NCBI GenBank assembly: GCA_052326585.1
Contig: JBKQLU010000034.1
Coordinates: forward strand, 1 to 64,000
Length of the DNA: 64,000 nucleotides
DNA from: JAPLJC01 sp052326585
GTDB taxonomy: Bacteria > Desulfobacterota > Desulfobaccia > Desulfobaccales > 0-14-0-80-60-11
Direction of reading: 5' to 3'
The notes below the pieces were generated by a model. The model did no database searches and was not told where the DNA came from. It saw only the letters and a program-made list of their open reading frames with translations. The position numbers and the translations under genes were made by a program. Below, piece after piece: positions 1 to 8,503 of the stretch; the first letter of the stretch is position 1, and every line of letters starts with the position of its first letter.

Positions 1-1
1 A

Positions 2-16
2 GGGGCCGACGGCCCC
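2..16. other. GC-rich hairpin downstream of nadC
   Basis: GGGGCC and GGCCCC arms around a 3-base loop lie about 100 bases past the nadC stop. No clear T-tract follows on the minus strand, so it may be a weak terminator or a repeat fragment. The C-rich tract after it resembles the C-rich intergenic repeats seen elsewhere in the window. Confidence 0.3.
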
Positions 17-113
17 TGCCCCCTCCCCTAAATCCCCACCCTCCACCCCCATAAGAAAATATGGAGGGGGGGCGGACGATAGCCCGCCTTCCCCCCCTCT
101 CATCAACTTCCTT

Positions 114-968
114 CTATCTCCAGGTCCTTATCAGGCGCAGATGGATATCCGCGGCGGGGGCGCTGTGGGTGAGTTGGCCCATGGAGATGAGGTCGACCCC
201 GGTGGCGGCCACCCGGGGCAGGCGTGCGGCGGTGATGGAGCCGGAGGCCTCCAACAGGGCGCGGCCGGCAACCATGGCCACGGCTTTTTGCATGGCAGCC
301 TCATCCATATTATCCAGCATGATGACCTCGGCGCCGGCGGCCAGGGCTTCTTCCAGGCCCGCCAGGTCGGAGACTTCCACTTCTATCTTCAGAAGGTGCT
401 GGGAGTGCCGGCGGGCCTGGTGTACCGCCTGGGTGATGGAGGCCGCCGCGGCCAGGTGGTTGTTCTTGATGAGGATGCCGTCGTAGAGCCCGGCCCGGTG
501 GTTGTGGCCGCCACCCAGGCGCACTGCGTATTTCTCCAGGGCCCGCCAGCCCGGGGTAGTCTTGCGGGTGTCCACCAGGGCGGCGGCGGAGCCTTCGATC
601 AGGCTTGCCATCCGCCGGGTGAAGGTGGCGATTCCCGAGAGGCGCTGGAGGAAGTTGAGGGCGGTGCGCTCGCCCGTAAGGATTCCAGCCACCGGGCCGC
701 TCAGGCATGCCAGCACTGTGCCTGCAGCGATTTCCCGGCCTTCTGCCACCCGGGGCTCAAAGACCAGACTGGCATCCAACTTGCGAAAAACCCGGCCAGC
801 CACCGGCAGGCCGGCCACCACCAGGTCCTGCTGGGCCCGAAAGTAGGCCTCGCCCTGAAGCTCCGGGGGGATCAAGGCCTGGGTGGTGACGTCGCCCCCT
901 CCCAGATCCTCTTCCAGGGCCAGGTCGATGAGGCGGTCAACAGGGGGCCACGCAGGGAAAGCGGTCAT
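114..968 (-). CDS. nadC: Nicotinate-nucleotide pyrophosphorylase (carboxylating), NadC
   Basis: This 284-aa protein is the quinolinate phosphoribosyltransferase of de novo NAD synthesis; it converts quinolinate and PRPP to nicotinate mononucleotide, CO2 and pyrophosphate in the cytosol. The family signature is clear: an N-terminal 'ALEEDLGGGDVTT' region, the 'DTRKTTPG' motif followed by 'RLGGGHNHR', 'ILIKNNH', and a C-terminal 'MLDNM' barrel strand. Length is typical. nadA and nadB are not in the window. It lies 26 bp downstream of the OsmC-family gene on the same strand and may be cotranscribed with it. Confidence 0.95.
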   Translation of the reverse strand: MTAFPAWPPVDRLIDLALEEDLGGGDVTTQALIPPELQGEAYFRAQQDLVVAGLPVAGRVFRKLDASLVFEPRVAEGREIAAGTVLACLSGPVAGILTGERTALNFLQRLSGIATFTRRMASLIEGSAAALVDTRKTTPGWRALEKYAVRLGGGHNHRAGLYDGILIKNNHLAAAASITQAVHQARRHSQHLLKIEVEVSDLAGLEEALAAGAEVIMLDNMDEAAMQKAVAMVAGRALLEASGSITAARLPRVAATGVDLISMGQLTHSAPAADIHLRLIRTWR

Positions 969-994
969 CAGTCCGGATCCTCAGGTGATCTCAG

Positions 995-1375
995 TCATGG
1001 TGTGGCGCGGAAAGATATTTGCCTGGAAAGCGTTTGACTAATCACGCACAATTCCTCCATCTTCATTAACTTTTGGCGTTGGGCTTCGGTCAAATCACCC
1101 TTCAACTCAATCGTATATTCAAAGACCGTCTGCTTGGGATCGTCTCTATTGACGGAGACGCTAACCTTGGTCTCGGAGAGCGGTATTTGGTGTATCTCCG
1201 CGTACTTGCGGATGGTTATATTGAGGCAGCAAGATAGAGCTGCCTCCAGGAGAGCGACCGGGCTAAACCCCGCGCCGCTCCCTCCCTTATCCGGGCTCGT
1301 ATCGGAGGTGGCCTCATTCTTTCCATCGCCAAAGGTCGTGGCATACGGTATCTTGCTGCTGACGCTGACAATCAT
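995..1375 (-). CDS. OsmC/Ohr family protein
   Basis: This 126-aa protein has the OsmC-like fold signature: a GxGxxPxxLLxxALxxC-type stretch ('GFSPVALLEAALSCC') ahead of a long helix, then the 'VSVSVNRDDP...YTIELKGDL' strand region. Family members reduce organic hydroperoxides or bind acyl thiols through two cysteines. Only the first, in 'LSCCLN', is followed by a plausible partner ('EELCVIS'), so peroxidase activity is possible but unproven. A strong Shine-Dalgarno (GGGAGGGAG) precedes the ATG. An AT-rich leader with overlapping inverted repeats lies upstream. Confidence 0.85.
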   Translation of the reverse strand: MIVSVSSKIPYATTFGDGKNEATSDTSPDKGGSGAGFSPVALLEAALSCCLNITIRKYAEIHQIPLSETKVSVSVNRDDPKQTVFEYTIELKGDLTEAQRQKLMKMEELCVISQTLSRQISFRATP

Positions 1376-1394
1376 TTCTCCCTCCCACTTTTTT

Positions 1395-1420
1395 AATTCT
1401 TATTTTTAGAATTCATTCTA
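1395..1420. promoter_or_regulatory. Overlapping inverted repeats upstream of the OsmC-family gene
   Basis: An AT-rich tract contains TAGAAT-TC-ATTCTA (1407-1420) and, overlapping it, AATTCT...AGAATT (1395-1413). The position, 20-45 bases before the osmC-like start, suits an operator. The half-sites resemble PerR/Fur-type boxes loosely, but the 6-2-6 spacing is not canonical, so the regulator is unknown. Confidence 0.35.
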
Positions 1421-1556
1421 GTTATCTTTTTTCAAAGTTATGCCGGGCCCAATGGAGCTCCAGCCACAGGTCCAGGTTGAGAGGGGAGTTTGCGGTGAGG
1501 CCGGGGGCCGTTGCCCCCCCCGGGCCACCCCTCCAGGTGATCATCATCTCCTCCCC

Positions 1557-4223
1557 TCACCCCTGCAATCCCTTCAGCCGCTCCAGGTGGTTTTTGAGTT
1601 TGGTGAGCTTTTCGGTCCAGGAGAGGAGTTTCTCTTTCTCTTTTTGGACCACCTGGTCTGGGGCCTTGCTGAGGAAGTCCTCGTTGCTTAGTTTGCGTTG
1701 GGCTGCCGTCACGTCTTTCCCCAGTTTCTCGATTTCCCGGTTGAGGCGGCGCTCTTCTTCGCTAAAGTCGATGATCCCGGCCAGGGGCAGGAAGATATCC
1801 ACGTTACCCACAACTGCTCTGGCTGAAGTGGCAGGCGGTCCGGAAACGTCATTAAAGTGTAGTTTTTTAACCTTGCCTAACAGGGAGATTGCTTGCCCAT
1901 GTTTCTGCAACTCCTGGATGGCTCTATCGTCCAGGCTATGGATATAGGCCTTCACTTGAATACCCGGAGGGACGTTCATTTCGGCGCGGATGTTGCGAAT
2001 GGCAATTATGCAACCCATTACCAGGCCCAGTTCGGCTTCGGCTCCCGGGTTAATCAGGGCTGCATCCACCTCGGGGTAAGGCGCCGCCATGATGGAGCCC
2101 CGGGCCCCGGGCAGTTTCTGCCAGATCTCCTCGGTGAGGAAGGGCATGAAGGGATGGAGCAGCCTGAGCGCGGCGCTCAGGAGGCGGAGCAGGACCCCCT
2201 GGCAGTGGCGGCGGGCCGCCAGGTCTTCTTTAGCATAGAGCTGCGGCTTGATGAGCTCCAGGTACCAGTCGCAGAACTCGTGCCAGATGAACTGGTAAAG
2301 GCTGTTGGCCGCCTGGTCGAACTCGTAGGCGTCCAGGCGGGACCGGGTCTCTTGGACGACCTGCTGCAGGCGGCTGACGATCCAGGCCTCCTCCACCCGC
2401 AAAGGTTCTGTTCCGGTCTCCTCCGGGGAGCCGGCCGGATCGTAGTCCTCCAGGTTCATCAGGGTGAAGCGGGAGGCGTTCCATACCTTGTTGGCGAAGT
2501 TGCGGTAGCCGGCGATACGCTCCTCGGAAAGGCGCACGTCCCGACCCATGGCCGCAAAAGCCGCCAGGGAAAAACGGAAGGCGTCGGTGCCATAGGCATC
2601 CATCAGGTCCAGGGGGTCGATAACGTTGCCCTTGGATTTGCTCATCTTCTGGCCTTCCGGGTCCCGCACCAGGGCGTGGATATAGACCTCCCGGAAGGGC
2701 ACCTCCCCCATGAAATGAATCCCCATCATCATCATCCGGGCGACCCAGAAAAAGAGAATATCGAAGGCGGTAACCAGAACGCTGGTGGGGTAGAAGATCT
2801 TCAGCTCCGGGGTGGCATCCGGCCAGCCCAGGGTGGAGAAGGGCCACAGGGCCGAGGAGAACCAGGTGTCCAGGACGTCGGTCTCCTGGGCCAATTCGGC
2901 GCCGCCGCATTTGGGGCACTGACTGGGATCTTCCCGGCTGACGATGACCTGGCCGCAATTCTTACAGGTCCAGGCGGGGATGCGATGGCCCCACCAAATC
3001 TGGCGGGAGATACACCAGTCCCGGATATTGGTCATCCAGTCAAAATAGCTCTTGTCCCAGTTGGCCGGGATGAGGCGGGTGCGGCCGTCCTGCACCGCGG
3101 CCATACCCGCCTCGGCCAGGGGCTGCACCTTGACGAACCATTGCCGGGAGACCAGGGGCTCGATGATGACCTTGCAGCGGTAACAATGGCCCACCGGCAC
3201 CAGGTAGGGCTCCACCTTCTCCAAGAGGCCGAGGTGTTTCAAGTCCTTGACAATCTGCTCCCGGCAGACGAACCGGTCCATACCTACGTATTTGGGGCCG
3301 GCTTCTTTGGTCATCTTGCCGCCCGGGTCGATGACCTGGATGGCCGGGAGTTGATGGCGCCTGGCAACTTCGAAGTCGTTGAAGTCGTGGGCCGGGGTGA
3401 TCTTCAGGGCGCCGCTGCCGAACTCCGGGGAGACGTAAGAGTCGGTGATTACCGGAATCTCCCGCCCCAGCACCGGCAGGCGCAGGGTGGCTCCATGGAA
3501 GGCCAGATAGCGCTTGTCTTCGGGATGGACCGCCACCGCGGTGTCGCCCAGCAGGGTTTCGGGCCTGGTCGTGGCCACGGTGAGGTGGCCGCGGCCCTGG
3601 GCCAGGGGATAGCGGATATGGTAGAGGTGGCCGTCGTGGGGGTCGTGCTCCACCTCCAGGTCCGCCAGGGCGGTGCGGCAGCGGGGGCACCAGTTGATCA
3701 TGTAGTCGCCCCGGTAGATGAGGCCTTCTTCATAGAGGCGCACGAAGACCTCGCGCACCGCCCGGGACAGACCCTGGTCCAGGGTGAAGCGCTCCCGGCT
3801 CCAGTCGCAGGAGCAGCCCAGGCGCTGCAACTGCTTGATGATTTGCCCGCCGGATTCCGCCTTCCAGCGCCAGACCCGCTCAATAAAGGCCTCCCGGCCC
3901 AGGGCGTGGCGGTCGCTGCCCTCCGCGGCCAGCATGCGCTCCACCACGTTCTGGGTGGCGATGCCGGCGTGGTCGGTGCCCGGCATCCACAGGACGTCAA
4001 AACCCAGCATGCGCTTGTAGCGCACCAGGATGTCCTGCAAGGTATTGTTCAGGGCGTGGCCCATGTGCAGGAGGCCGGTGACGTTGGGGGGCGGGATGAC
4101 GATGCAGTAGGGAGGTTTGCTGCCGTCGGCCAGGGCCCGGAACAGCCCCTGCTCCTGCCAATATTGGTACCACTTTCCTTCAATCCGGGAGGGATCGTAA
4201 ACTTTGTCGAGAATTTCCGCCAT
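1557..4223 (-). CDS. valS: Valine--tRNA ligase
   Basis: Class Ia aminoacyl-tRNA synthetase of 888 aa that charges tRNA-Val and edits mischarged threonine. Evidence: the HIGH-type signature 'PPNVTGLLHMGHALNN' near residue 45, the CP1 editing domain with 'TTRPETLLGDTAV', 'WCISRQIWWGHRIPAW', two zinc-like cysteine pairs, the 'KMSKSKGNVIDP' loop, an anticodon-binding domain and the C-terminal coiled-coil arm that marks ValS ('LNREIEKLGKDV...'). Length is normal. It is transcribed divergently from the TetR gene. The long antisense frames over it are codon-bias artefacts. Confidence 0.98.
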   Translation of the reverse strand: MAEILDKVYDPSRIEGKWYQYWQEQGLFRALADGSKPPYCIVIPPPNVTGLLHMGHALNNTLQDILVRYKRMLGFDVLWMPGTDHAGIATQNVVERMLAAEGSDRHALGREAFIERVWRWKAESGGQIIKQLQRLGCSCDWSRERFTLDQGLSRAVREVFVRLYEEGLIYRGDYMINWCPRCRTALADLEVEHDPHDGHLYHIRYPLAQGRGHLTVATTRPETLLGDTAVAVHPEDKRYLAFHGATLRLPVLGREIPVITDSYVSPEFGSGALKITPAHDFNDFEVARRHQLPAIQVIDPGGKMTKEAGPKYVGMDRFVCREQIVKDLKHLGLLEKVEPYLVPVGHCYRCKVIIEPLVSRQWFVKVQPLAEAGMAAVQDGRTRLIPANWDKSYFDWMTNIRDWCISRQIWWGHRIPAWTCKNCGQVIVSREDPSQCPKCGGAELAQETDVLDTWFSSALWPFSTLGWPDATPELKIFYPTSVLVTAFDILFFWVARMMMMGIHFMGEVPFREVYIHALVRDPEGQKMSKSKGNVIDPLDLMDAYGTDAFRFSLAAFAAMGRDVRLSEERIAGYRNFANKVWNASRFTLMNLEDYDPAGSPEETGTEPLRVEEAWIVSRLQQVVQETRSRLDAYEFDQAANSLYQFIWHEFCDWYLELIKPQLYAKEDLAARRHCQGVLLRLLSAALRLLHPFMPFLTEEIWQKLPGARGSIMAAPYPEVDAALINPGAEAELGLVMGCIIAIRNIRAEMNVPPGIQVKAYIHSLDDRAIQELQKHGQAISLLGKVKKLHFNDVSGPPATSARAVVGNVDIFLPLAGIIDFSEEERRLNREIEKLGKDVTAAQRKLSNEDFLSKAPDQVVQKEKEKLLSWTEKLTKLKNHLERLKGLQG

Positions 4224-4433
4224 GGTGATCCTTATGAAAGTGGGCGGGGAGGGTAATATGGGGTCCGGTGGCCCGGAGGTCTCGCCGGTGGAAAGGCCGG
4301 CCCCCTCTCTCCCGATATCTAACTATTTAATATCATTGCAAACTAACATGAGGGCCCGGTCATGTCAAGGGAATACCGAAGGCCGGCCCGGCGGCGGGCC
4401 GGGTTTTGCTTGAAAAGCCCCCGAAGATTTGTT

Positions 4434-4449
4434 ATGACCAAGTGGTCAT
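4434..4449. promoter_or_regulatory. TetR-type operator at the regulator's own start
   Basis: ATGACCA-AG-TGGTCAT is a perfect 7-bp inverted repeat with a 2-base spacer that overlaps the chosen ATG of the TetR gene (4448). A near copy lies before mqnE at 5283-5298 (13 of 16 positions identical), and a half-site GGTCAT occurs at 4358-4363. TetR proteins usually bind such palindromes and repress themselves. Binding here is inferred. Confidence 0.65.
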
Positions 4450-5104
4450 GTTGAGACACGAAGAAGCGGTTCTGGCCACCTTCCGGCAACTGCCGCCGGA
4501 CAAACAGGAACGCGTCCTCACCGCCGCCCTGGCTGAGTTCGCCGACCAGGGATATCAGGCCGCCTCCCTGAACCGCCTGGTGGCCCGGGCGGGCATTGCC
4601 AAGGGGTCCCTCTACCAGTATTTTCCCAATAAGGAAGGGATCTTCCGCCACCTGTTCCAGTTTGCCCTGGAACGGGTCCGGCGCACCCTGACCACGGTCA
4701 AGGCAGATACCCTGGAGGAAGACTTCTTCAGCCGCCTGGAGAAATCCTTGCTGGCCGGGGTGGGTTTCCTGCGGGAGCATCCCCGCATCTTCAATTTCTA
4801 CCTGAAGATCCAGTTTGACCAGAACGTCCCCTACCGGGAGGAGTTACTGACCACGGTGCGGCGCCACGCGGTGGATTACTTCTCCTCCCTGTTGCGCCGG
4901 GCCAAGGCCCGGGGGGAGCTGCGGCCCGGAGTGCCGGAGGCTGCGGCCCTCTTCCTCCTGGACGCCCTGTTCGACCGCTTTCTCCAGGCCGTGGCCGTGC
5001 CCGCCCTGGACGTCACCCTGGGTCTGAACCAGGCGCCGGAGGTGATTATCCGCAAGCGGGTCAAGGAACTGATGCAACTTCTGCGCGAAGGTCTGGCGGC
5101 CTAG
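4448..5104 (+). CDS. TetR/AcrR family transcriptional regulator
   Basis: This 218-aa protein has a typical TetR helix-turn-helix at about residues 15-60 ('RVLTAALAEFADQGYQAASLNRLVARAGIAKGSLYQYFPNK' in segments) and an all-helical ligand-binding C-terminal part. It precedes mqnE by about 200 bp on the same strand. Matching palindromes at its own start and before mqnE suggest that it represses itself and the menaquinone cluster. The ATG at 4448 is chosen; an in-frame TTG at 4406 would add 14 residues, and the palindrome would then lie inside the coding sequence. The ligand is unknown. Confidence 0.9.
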   Translation: MLRHEEAVLATFRQLPPDKQERVLTAALAEFADQGYQAASLNRLVARAGIAKGSLYQYFPNKEGIFRHLFQFALERVRRTLTTVKADTLEEDFFSRLEKSLLAGVGFLREHPRIFNFYLKIQFDQNVPYREELLTTVRRHAVDYFSSLLRRAKARGELRPGVPEAAALFLLDALFDRFLQAVAVPALDVTLGLNQAPEVIIRKRVKELMQLLREGLAA

Positions 5105-5147
5105 AGGCGCGGCGGAATAGCAGCCGCGCCACTAGCGTATGGTTTAT

Positions 5148-5252
5148 CCCCTCCCCCTTGAGGGGGGAGGGTCAGGGTGGGGGTGATTCATTTTTATTGT
5201 TGCCGCATTTATGCTACCACCCTCCCCCCAACCCCCTCTCAGGGAGGGGGAG
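5148..5252. repeat. Inverted pair of C/G-rich intergenic repeats
   Basis: CCCCTCCCCC-TTGA-GGGGGGAGGG followed by a G-rich tail (5148-5185) faces an inverted copy at 5216-5252. A third copy of the family lies at 15961-16002. These are dispersed intergenic palindromes of the kind found in many GC-rich genomes. This pair could fold into one long hairpin between the TetR gene and mqnE. Confidence 0.6.
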
Positions 5253-5267
5253 TTTTTAGCGCAAGAA

Positions 5268-5298
5268 TATAATGACCTTTAAATGACCAGCCGGTCAT
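5268..5298 (+). promoter_or_regulatory. mqnE promoter -10 and TetR operator
   Basis: A consensus -10 TATAAT (5268-5273) is followed by a half-site ATGACC (5272-5277) and the palindrome ATGACC-AGCC-GGTCAT (5283-5298), which would cover about +4 to +19. No good -35 is visible. The palindrome matches the one at 4434-4449, so the divergently spaced TetR protein probably controls this promoter. The mqnE Shine-Dalgarno AGGAG follows directly. Confidence 0.6.
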
Positions 5299-5311
5299 AA
5301 AGGAGTCCGGG

Positions 5312-6409
5312 ATGACCCTTCCCAAATTTCAGGACCACAGTCTGAGGTCCATCTATGACAAGGTAGCCGCACAGGTCCGGCTGGACCGGGAGGACGGCCT
5401 GGCCCTGTTCGAGAGCGCCGACCTGCTGGGCGTGGGGGCCTTGGCCCAGGTGGTGCGCCAAAGGCTCCACGGCCGCCAGGCCTTTTACATCTATAACCAG
5501 CACATCAACTACTCCAATATTTGCATCAACGGTTGCAAGTTCTGCGCCTTTAGCCGCAAGGCCGGAGAGCCTGGGGCCTACGAGATGTCCCTGGAGGAGA
5601 TCTTCGCCAAGGTCGAGGTCCGGCGCCACGAACCCATCACCGAGATCCACATCGTGGGAGGCTGCCACCCGGACCTGCCCTTTGCCTTTTACCTGGAGAT
5701 GCTCCGGGGCATTAAAAAGCTGCGCCCCGCCGTGCACCTGCAGGCCTTCACCGCGGTGGAGGTGGCCAACCTCTCCGACCGGGCCGGGCTGAGCGTCGCC
5801 GACACCCTGCTGGCCCTAAAGGAGGCGGGCCTGGGATCCCTCCCCGGCGGCGGCGCCGAGGTCTTCAGCCCCCGTATCCGGCAGAACCTCTGCCCGGAAA
5901 AGCTCTCCCCGGAAGGGTGGCTGGGAGTGTCCCAAACCGCCCACCGTCTGGGGCTCAACTCCAATGCCACCATGCTTTACGGCCACCTGGAAACTCTGGA
6001 AGAGCGGGTGGATCATCTCATCAGACTTCGCCAGGCGCAGGATGAAACCCACGGTTTTTTATCCTTTATTCCCCTGGCCTTTCATCCCCAAAACACCGGC
6101 CTCAGTGAGTTGAGCGGCCCCAGCGCCATCGATGCCCTCAAGACCCTGGCGGTCTCTCGCCTGCTGTTGGACAACATTCCCCATCTCAAGGCCTTCTGGG
6201 TGATGCTGGGGCCCAAGCTGGCTCAGATTTCGCTCTGTTTCGGGGTGGACGACGTGGACGGCACCGTCATGGAGGAGCGTATCACTCACATGGCCGGGGC
6301 CCAGACCCCCCAGGGCCTGACCCGGAAGCAGCTCCGGGACCTGATTCAGGAAGCCGGCTGTGAGCCGGTGGAACGGGACACCCTCTACCGGGTGGTGGAA
6401 GCTGCATGA
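5312..6409 (+). CDS. mqnE: Aminofutalosine synthase, MqnE
   Basis: Radical SAM enzyme of 365 aa that joins 3-(1-carboxyvinyloxy)benzoate to SAM, giving 6-amino-6-deoxyfutalosine, the second step of the futalosine menaquinone pathway. The [4Fe-4S]/SAM motif CINGCKFC holds Cys71, Cys75 and Cys78. 'LPGGGAEVFSPRIR' and 'NATMLYGHLET' are MqnE-type signatures and separate it from MqnC. AGGAG lies 7 bases before the ATG. It overlaps mqnC by 4 bp (ATGA), so the two are translationally coupled. Confidence 0.94.
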   Translation: MTLPKFQDHSLRSIYDKVAAQVRLDREDGLALFESADLLGVGALAQVVRQRLHGRQAFYIYNQHINYSNICINGCKFCAFSRKAGEPGAYEMSLEEIFAKVEVRRHEPITEIHIVGGCHPDLPFAFYLEMLRGIKKLRPAVHLQAFTAVEVANLSDRAGLSVADTLLALKEAGLGSLPGGGAEVFSPRIRQNLCPEKLSPEGWLGVSQTAHRLGLNSNATMLYGHLETLEERVDHLIRLRQAQDETHGFLSFIPLAFHPQNTGLSELSGPSAIDALKTLAVSRLLLDNIPHLKAFWVMLGPKLAQISLCFGVDDVDGTVMEERITHMAGAQTPQGLTRKQLRDLIQEAGCEPVERDTLYRVVEAA

Positions 6410-7470
6410 TGCCGCGGCCGGACGGAATAGAGGGAATCTCGGCACAACGGACCCCGGGCCGGCGCCTCGACCGGGACGCAGCCAACCGCCTCTGGGACCT
6501 GGACCTCCTCACCCTGGGGAGCGCCGCCGATCTGGTGCGCCAGCGCCTCCATCCCGAGCCCCGGGTCAGTTACGTCATCGACCGCAACATCAACTACACT
6601 AACATCTGCGTCTCCGGCTGCCGCTTCTGCGCCTTCTTTCGCCCCCCCGGGGCCCCGGACGGCTATGTCCTGGGCTGGGACGACCTGGCCGCCAAGCTTA
6701 AGGAACTCAAGGACCACGGCGGCAGCGGGGTCCTGCTCCAGGGAGGCCTCAACCCGGAACTGGGGCCGTCATATTACCAAAGGCTAATCGGCTCCATCCG
6801 GGACTACGGCCTGGCGGTGCATGGCTTTTCACCCCCGGAGCTGGTCTTTTGGGCCGAGCAGTGGGCCCTGACCCTGGAGGAGGTCATCCGCCTCCTGGTG
6901 GCCGCGGGCTTGAGCTCCATTCCGGGGGGCGGCGCCGAGATCCTGGTGGACCGGGTGCGCCGCCTGGCTTCGCCCGGTAAGTGTGACAGTGCCCAGTGGC
7001 TGGAGGTCATGGCCACCGCCCATAAATTGGGCTTAAAGACCAGCGCCACCATGATGTTCGGGCATCTGGAGACCCGGGCCGAGCGCATCGAGCACCTCTT
7101 CAAGATCCGGGAGTTGCAGGATGAGACCGGCGGCTTCACCGCCTTTATCCCCTGGACCTTCCAGCCCGGGTGTACCAGTCTGGGTGGCGCGCCCCTGGGC
7201 GCAGTAGAATATTTGCGCACCCTGGCCATCTCCCGGCTGGTCTTGGACAATCTGCCCCACCTGCAGGTTTCCTGGGTGACCCAGGGACCCAAGGTGGCCC
7301 AGCTCGCCTTGAAATTTGGGGTCGACGACTTCGGTTCCACGATGTTGGAAGAAAACGTGGTGGCCGCCACCGGGGTGGGTTTCCGGCTGCCCCGGGAGGA
7401 AATCGAAACCCTCATCCGCCAGGCCGGCTACCGGCCGCGGCTGCGAGACCATCAGTATAATTGGCGCTGA
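6406..7470 (+). CDS. mqnC: Cyclic dehypoxanthinyl futalosine synthase, MqnC
   Basis: Radical SAM enzyme of 354 aa that cyclises dehypoxanthine futalosine in the futalosine pathway. The cluster motif CVSGCRFC gives Cys68, Cys72 and Cys75. 'RNINYTNICVSGC', 'SIPGGGAEIL' and 'SATMMFGHLET' match the MqnC branch, and the C-terminal 'GSTMLEENVV' is typical. The start overlaps the mqnE stop as ATGA. An alternative ATG lies one codon later. Confidence 0.93.
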   Translation: MMPRPDGIEGISAQRTPGRRLDRDAANRLWDLDLLTLGSAADLVRQRLHPEPRVSYVIDRNINYTNICVSGCRFCAFFRPPGAPDGYVLGWDDLAAKLKELKDHGGSGVLLQGGLNPELGPSYYQRLIGSIRDYGLAVHGFSPPELVFWAEQWALTLEEVIRLLVAAGLSSIPGGGAEILVDRVRRLASPGKCDSAQWLEVMATAHKLGLKTSATMMFGHLETRAERIEHLFKIRELQDETGGFTAFIPWTFQPGCTSLGGAPLGAVEYLRTLAISRLVLDNLPHLQVSWVTQGPKVAQLALKFGVDDFGSTMLEENVVAATGVGFRLPREEIETLIRQAGYRPRLRDHQYNWR

Positions 7471-7546
7471 GAGAACCGGGGAGAGGGCCGACGGCTGGCC
7501 CTTAAGACGCCTGCGCCCCTGTCCCCGGTGCTGCTAAGGGAGATCC

Positions 7547-8413
7547 ATGATGCCAGAGATCGCGGTCATCGCCCGGGTGGGGGCGCATAAAGCCTTGGGG
7601 GCCGCGGGGTTCGAGCCGCAGCAGACCCGGGTCTTCTCCACCCCTTACGGCGACAGCCGCCCGGTGCATCTCTTCCGGCACGAAGGCCTGGAGTTTGCGG
7701 TCCTCTCCCGCCACGGCGAAGCGGGCTATGAAATCTCCGCTCCCTTTATCAACGCCCGGGCCAACCTCTATGCCTTGAAGGACCTGGGAGTGGCCAAAGT
7801 CCTGGCCTGGGTGGCCCCGGGGTCCCTGCGGCAGGAACTGGCCCCGGGGGATTTAGTGGTCCCCGGGGATGTGCTGGATGAAGGACGTGGCGGCCCCCAT
7901 ACCTTTTTTACCGGGGTGGGTTGGGGTTTTATTCGCCATAACCCGCTTTTTTGTCCCGAACTTAGAGAAGCCTTGCTCAGGGGTCTGGCCGGGGCGCCCT
8001 ACACGGTCCACGACCACGGGGTTTATCTGGCCACCACCGGGCCCCGCCTGGAGACGGCCGCGGAGATTCGCAAGTTTCGCCTCCTGGGGGGCGATCTGGT
8101 GGGCCAGACCCTGGCGCCGGAGGTCTTCCTGGCCCGGGAATTGGAGCTCTGTTATGTCGCCCTCACTTACGTGGTGAACTATGCCGAGGGCCTCCTGGAC
8201 CGGCCTTACCGGGCCGGGACGCTGTTCGAGGGTTTGGCCACCCCGGAGGAGGCGGCCCGGGTGGCCGCCTTGGAAGCGGCCTTTCCGCAGTTGCTCCTGG
8301 GCCTCTTGCCAGACCTGGCAGCCACCCCGCGGCAATGCCCCTGCCCCCGGCTGCTGGAGCGCTATCGCCTCCGGGGCGATCTCGGCCCGGACTGGCGCAC
8401 CTGGGTGCGCTGA
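7547..8413 (+). CDS. PNP/MTAP-family nucleoside phosphorylase, probable futalosine-cleaving enzyme
   Basis: This 288-aa protein belongs to the PNP/MTA-phosphorylase superfamily: 'TGPRLETAAEIR' near residue 165 is the base/phosphate-site signature and 'GGDLVGQTLAPEVFLARELELCYVAL' is the family's conserved segment (M-x-x-PE replaced by L-x-PE). It lies between mqnC and a predicted aminofutalosine deaminase, exactly where the hydrolase MqnB would be expected. It most likely removes hypoxanthine from futalosine by phosphorolysis or hydrolysis. A role in methylthioadenosine or methylthioinosine salvage is the alternative. ATG at 7547 or 7550. Confidence 0.8.
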   Translation: MMPEIAVIARVGAHKALGAAGFEPQQTRVFSTPYGDSRPVHLFRHEGLEFAVLSRHGEAGYEISAPFINARANLYALKDLGVAKVLAWVAPGSLRQELAPGDLVVPGDVLDEGRGGPHTFFTGVGWGFIRHNPLFCPELREALLRGLAGAPYTVHDHGVYLATTGPRLETAAEIRKFRLLGGDLVGQTLAPEVFLARELELCYVALTYVVNYAEGLLDRPYRAGTLFEGLATPEEAARVAALEAAFPQLLLGLLPDLAATPRQCPCPRLLERYRLRGDLGPDWRTWVR

Positions 8414-8503
8414 GAATACCGGCAGGGCAGTTCCGTGGCCCGCCGGGCCTAATTCGAGGCTAAAGATGACGATTACTGCGGCCTGCCGCCACCGGGAGTC
8501 AGT

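Noticed and set aside
1893..4256. A 787-codon open frame antisense to valS
   Set aside because: It mirrors valS, a well-supported gene; its composition (Gly, His, Gln, Val rich) is typical of antisense frames in GC-rich DNA and it has no recognisable domain.
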